The notes under the pieces are model-generated. The model had not been told where the DNA came from, did not search any database, and was given only the letters and a program-made list of their open reading frames with translations. From Spirochaetaceae bacterium (GTDB lineage Bacteria; Spirochaetota; Spirochaetia; Treponematales; Breznakiellaceae): 7,982 bases of DNA. The stretch covers positions 1 through 7,982 of the forward strand of contig JAITHR010000012.1 of the NCBI GenBank assembly GCA_031279895.1, given 5' to 3'. The stretch's first letter is position 1. Each line of letters begins with the position of its first letter. A program made the position numbers and the translations under genes. Positions 5,332 to 7,982 of the stretch are shown here, piece by piece.

Positions 5332-5891
5332 CGGCGCTCCTCCCCGAACACGACCGCGGTAAACGTGTAGAGTTCGGCCTCCGGCGCGTCGCAGGAACCG
5401 GCGGGAAGGCCGGCTTTGACACAGAGGTACGCCAGAAACCCGTCGAGGTCCCACCCCTGCTCAAGCGGCACCTGCGGAAGAAGCACGCCGGTCCGCCCCC
5501 GGTGTCGCAGGTATAACCCGTGGACGCCGACGCGCACGGCTCGCACGTCCGCGCACGGCTCAAGCGGAGAGAGTGCCGAGACCTCTATGCGGCACGAATC
5601 CAGCTCTTCCGCGGTAAGCGCCGGGAACCGCGGGTCTCCGAACGCCGCCTCCCGCGCCATGACACGCACGGTTTTTTCAAGCGGCTCGTCGGAAGTCAGC
5701 CTGCCGATACAGCCCCGGAGGTTTTCCCCGTTATGCAGGGAGACGAAAGCGCCGCATCTGGCAGCAAGGCCAGCGCGTCCGGCGCGGGGTGCGGGGTACG
5801 CCGGCTCGCGCCCCGCGAGTTTCGCCGCGATACTTTCTCTGGCGCAGGCTAAAAGCGTCCGCCGCTCATCTTCAGTAATAACAAAATCCAT
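5328..5891 (-). CDS. amrA: AMMECR1-domain protein (AmmeMemoRadiSam system protein A)
   Basis: A 187-residue protein covering the whole AMMECR1 domain; its biochemical role is not settled. The family is named for the human AMMECR1 gene, and in prokaryotes it often occurs with a Memo-like protein and a radical SAM protein. Visible signatures are SLHNGENLRGCIG (51-63; LRGCIG is the family hallmark), EAAFGDPRF (81-89), LDSCRIEVSALSPLEP (97-112) and GVLLPQVPLEQGWD (135-148). The Memo-like and cognate radical SAM partners are not in this window; instead a HAD phosphatase follows with its start overlapping this stop. The ATG at 5891 fits the family's N-terminus (ITEDERRTLLACARESI) yet has no Shine-Dalgarno. 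A TATACT hexamer seven bases upstream suggests a leaderless message. The family call is firm; the gene symbol is used by family convention. Confidence 0.92.
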   Translation of the reverse strand: MDFVITEDERRTLLACARESIAAKLAGREPAYPAPRAGRAGLAARCGAFVSLHNGENLRGCIGRLTSDEPLEKTVRVMAREAAFGDPRFPALTAEELDSCRIEVSALSPLEPCADVRAVRVGVHGLYLRHRGRTGVLLPQVPLEQGWDLDGFLAYLCVKAGLPAGSCDAPEAELYTFTAVVFGEERR

Positions 5892-5898
5892 AAAAGTA

Positions 5899-5904
5899 AG
5901 TATA
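5899..5904 (-). promoter_or_regulatory. Candidate -10 element of amrA, possibly leaderless
   Basis: TATACT on the minus strand ends seven bases before the amrA ATG (5891), so transcription would begin at or next to the start codon. No matching -35 is seen; the expected place lies in a hairpin repeat. This is weak evidence from one hexamer. Confidence 0.3.
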
Positions 5905-5910
5905 GTTCCC

Positions 5911-6142
5911 CCGTCTCCGACGGTTCCAGCATGGCCGCCCCGTCTCCGACGGTTTAAGCATGGCCGCTTGTTGTTTCCGAATGGTGCAACACCCTGTCCG
6001 TTGGGCGAGCTTGCACAGCCCAGGCGCGGCTACGCTTCACGCAACGGCGGGCGGTTCGGGAGCGCCGCGTTGTTGTGCGTGGTAAGGGGCGGCGCGTGGT
6101 TCGGAGCGCGTGGCATGACGCTTATGGAACCGTCGGAGACGG
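5911..6142. repeat. Right arm of the composite inverted repeat flanking the amrA-HAD pair
   Basis: From the gene outwards: two minus-strand hairpins CCGTC, TCC, GACGG (5911-5923 and 5940-5952), each followed by a GCATGGCCGC stretch; the complement of the 17-bp box (5983-5999); GCACAGCCCAGGCGCGGC (6013-6030); a module (about 6066-6110) containing CGCGTTGTTGTGCG, complementary to 4317-4330; and the GACGCTTATGGAA box with a + hairpin CCGTC, GGA, GACGG (6117-6142). The order mirrors the left arm. Apart from these repeats, 5892-6323 contains no recognisable gene. Confidence 0.8.
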
Positions 6143-6182
6143 CGTTGTTTGGGGCGCACTGCGTCTTGCGCTACCGGGGGGT

Positions 6183-6219
6183 CTGGGGGAACCGGTTCCC
6201 CCAGCCGCCGGAGGCGGCT
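6183..6219. repeat. Second 22-bp palindrome, followed by a 7-bp-stem GGA hairpin
   Basis: The core GGGGGAACCGGTTCCCCC is the same as at 2218-2239, but the outermost pair is C-G instead of T-A, so both strands changed together. It is preceded by CTACCGGGGGGTCTG, as in the 46-bp module. AGCCGCC, GGA, GGCGGCT follows (6203-6219), the longest + stem of the hairpin family; it overlaps the last two bases of the palindrome, so the two folds compete there. Confidence 0.85.
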
Positions 6220-6253
6220 AGTCAATCTCCGCCCGCTTTGCCGCGCTTCACTG

Positions 6254-6342
6254 GACGCTTATGAAACAGCCGGAAACAACAGGCGGCCTTGCTGTGCCCC
6301 CCGCAGCCGGCGGGCGGAGACGGTTAAAACAGCCGCCGGCTG
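6254..6342. repeat. Degenerate hairpin repeats at the 3' end of the TonB receptor gene
   Basis: The box GACGCTTATGAA (6254-6265) leads into CAGCCGGAAACAACAGGCGG, which looks like a fusion of a hairpin left half with the GAAACAACAGGCGGCC segment of the composite arms. A CCCGC/GCGGG stem (6300-6314) lies nine bases past the receptor stop, without a T-run. CAGCC, GCC, GGCTG (6330-6342) lies inside the last receptor codons and resembles the family, but with a GCC loop. Confidence 0.55.
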
Positions 6343-7982
6343 CGGAGGCCCAGGGTAAAGGAGATGCCCGGCATGGGGTACTCGGCGAAAGACGTGTAGA
6401 GCTGGTTAAACCCGTTGCGTACCACCGCGAATACGGTCCAGGTCCGGCCTATGTTCTGATTGATTGTCAGGTTCAAAAGACAGTACGGCGCGAGTTCCAT
6501 CCGGTTGCCGGTGTCCGCGTACCGGAGGCTCTCGTAGTGGGCGGAGATAAGAAACGAGCCGGAGGTCCAGACCGCCTCCACGGAACCGCCTAAGATGTGC
6601 GCGGGCATATAGGGAATACGGAGAGAATCGCCAAAACTCAAATCGTCGGTTAAAAACCAGCTGATCTGGATCTGATAATTCCACCCGAAGACCACGCGCT
6701 TAAACGGCCCGGCATCGACCGGCAGGGTGAGGGTCGGACGGAAGTCAAAGCCCGTGAAAAAGCCGGTTCCCACGTTTTCCGGCGTCCAGTACAAGCCGTG
6801 CTTTACCCAGTGGATAGAGTGCTCCGTATACTGGACGTAGACGGTGGAAGAGCCCGCGAACCTGTCGTTCAGCCTAAACTCGCAGGTCACGTCCGCGCCC
6901 CAGCCGTCCTCCGGCTCAAGCTCGGGATTGCCCCGGTAGAGCCCGTCGGCGCTCCGGTAAAAGAGGTCGTCGAAATCGGGAAACTTAAAGCTTCGGAAGT
7001 AATTGTTTTTAAGGGTAAGGCCGTCGAGCGCCTGCCAGCGCAGCCCCAGTTTCGGCACCAGCACCCCCTGCTCCGCGTCGGTGGCGGCCTTTACCGAGCC
7101 TATGAAGAGCAGCACAGGCAGGGGGCTGTACTCGAAAGTACCGTATATACCGGCCAGAGTGCCGGACGTGCCGGTGGTTTCGCTCGAATCCACCGCGATA
7201 TACCGAAAGTCAATGCCCCCGCGGACAGTTACGCTCCGCGACGGGTACCAGTGCCACCGGTTAATCAGCGTGAGGCCGTGGTCGCTCCCCTCGGAGATTT
7301 CGGCGTAGCGCATGACGTTAAGGGCGTAACTGAGGGACGCTTCGGTTTCAAGGTCCTCCCGAAAAATCACCGGCGCGTGAAAGGAGAGGGTTTCTTTCAA
7401 AGAGAAATCCCGCTCAAGCCCGTACCCCTCGGACACGCCGGTTACGGGATACTGTTTCTTTGCGACATAGAGCCGGGTCGCGCTTGAGAGCGTGGCCGCT
7501 TTCGGGAGGTCCAGGATAACCGTGCCGCCAAGTCCGGTGTCCCATACCTCGTTGCTCTGTTTGCGGCGGGCGAAGCCGTAGTAGTCTTCATAGAGGTAGT
7601 GGTTCGCGGCGCGGGTGCCGAACCAGTTGAGGCGCAGGGACACCTTCTCCCAGCCGTAGCCCGCGAACACGTCGACGCGCTGGGTGTCAACAAGGTCCTC
7701 GTAGTGCGGCTCCTCCACCGCGCCCTTCCGGTTGTACGAGCCGGTCCCGTAGGCCGTATTCGAGACCGTGCCGCCTAAGGAGAGGCCCGGCTCCTGCTTT
7801 TTCACGGTGATGATGTTGATGACCCCGCCCAGGGCGCCGGAGACGTTGTATTTCGTGTCGGACCCGCCGTAAATAACCTCCACCCGCTCCACGCTGTTAA
7901 GGTCGATCTGGCTCACGTCAAACTCGCCGGAACGCGCCGAGTTTGCCGGCACCCCGTCAATGAGAATCGCGATGCGCTCGGT
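6324..7982 (-). CDS. TonB-dependent outer-membrane receptor, N-terminus outside the window
   Basis: A gated beta-barrel for uptake of a scarce ligand (metal chelate, cobalamin, glycan or similar) across the outer membrane, powered by TonB-ExbBD. 552 residues are visible, open at the window edge; a GTG at 7952 is internal, not the start. Residues 1-62 are the second half of the plug domain: IAILIDGVP (4-12), VERVEVIYGG (31-40) and GALGGVINIITV (49-60). The rest is barrel, with alternating strands rich in Tyr, Trp and Phe and periplasmic turns, including PELEPEDGWGADVTCEF, a strongly conserved region of this family. It ends in Phe, as the barrel-assembly machinery expects (ISFTLGLRSRRLF). The signal peptide, TonB box and first half of the plug are outside. 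The ligand cannot be read from the sequence. The last few codons overlap a hairpin-like repeat, but the terminal Phe is kept. Confidence 0.92.
   Translation of the reverse strand, partial: TERIAILIDGVPANSARSGEFDVSQIDLNSVERVEVIYGGSDTKYNVSGALGGVINIITVKKQEPGLSLGGTVSNTAYGTGSYNRKGAVEEPHYEDLVDTQRVDVFAGYGWEKVSLRLNWFGTRAANHYLYEDYYGFARRKQSNEVWDTGLGGTVILDLPKAATLSSATRLYVAKKQYPVTGVSEGYGLERDFSLKETLSFHAPVIFREDLETEASLSYALNVMRYAEISEGSDHGLTLINRWHWYPSRSVTVRGGIDFRYIAVDSSETTGTSGTLAGIYGTFEYSPLPVLLFIGSVKAATDAEQGVLVPKLGLRWQALDGLTLKNNYFRSFKFPDFDDLFYRSADGLYRGNPELEPEDGWGADVTCEFRLNDRFAGSSTVYVQYTEHSIHWVKHGLYWTPENVGTGFFTGFDFRPTLTLPVDAGPFKRVVFGWNYQIQISWFLTDDLSFGDSLRIPYMPAHILGGSVEAVWTSGSFLISAHYESLRYADTGNRMELAPYCLLNLTINQNIGRTWTVFAVVRNGFNQLYTSFAEYPMPGISFTLGLRSRRLF

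Noticed and set aside
4084..5370. A 428-codon open frame on the + strand
   Set aside because: It runs through repeats and then antisense to the HAD gene, whose motifs and coupling to amrA are convincing; the translation has no recognisable domain and is rich in Arg, Pro and Ala as expected from GC-rich antisense.
5416..6264. A 282-codon open frame on the + strand
   Set aside because: It is antisense to amrA and then crosses repeats; no family features.

Overview
The window is a GC-rich bacterial chromosome segment, most likely from a spirochaete of the Treponema type, possibly a gut symbiont. The main pointer is an archaeal/eukaryotic-type phenylalanyl-tRNA synthetase alpha subunit, which is known from spirochaetes but rare in other bacteria. 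A TonB-dependent outer-membrane receptor shows a diderm envelope. The taxonomic call is an inference. There is no rRNA, tRNA, transposase, phage gene or CRISPR array.

Layout: 1-386 (-) is crcB, a fluoride channel, lacking only its extreme C-terminus. 387-544 is a divergent intergenic region with a terminator-like hairpin just before the next gene. 545-2185 (+) is pheS. 2186-2487 is packed with dispersed repeats. 2488-3648 (-) is a radical SAM/SPASM enzyme of unknown substrate. 3649-4506 is a long gene-free stretch holding a 42-bp-period array of hairpins, several short hairpin repeats, an AT-rich palindrome with promoter-like hexamers, and one arm of a composite inverted repeat. 4507-5331 (-) and 5328-5891 (-) are a translationally coupled pair, amrA (AMMECR1 domain) followed by a HAD-IIB phosphatase. 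5892-6323 is again repeats, including the second arm. 6324-7982 (-) is a TonB-dependent receptor whose N-terminus lies beyond the window.

The genes do not form one pathway. Only amrA and the HAD phosphatase look like an operon; the rest are single genes with unrelated roles (fluoride export, tRNA charging, an unassigned radical reaction, outer-membrane uptake).

The distinctive signal is the repeats. At least thirteen copies of a small hairpin with a constant GGA triloop, and stems that differ yet remain paired, lie in every large intergenic gap in both orientations, often behind the box GACGCTTATGGAA. Larger modules travel with them: a 22-bp perfect palindrome, a 46-bp direct repeat, a 22-bp element ending in TAG, and a 17-bp box. 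These repeats run into the genes. The stop codons and last residues of pheS, the radical SAM gene and the HAD gene are written in repeat sequence, and the radical SAM Shine-Dalgarno region abuts a hairpin. Two composite inverted arms bracket amrA-HAD. This looks like a REP/MITE-like family that colonises gene ends and remodels C-termini.
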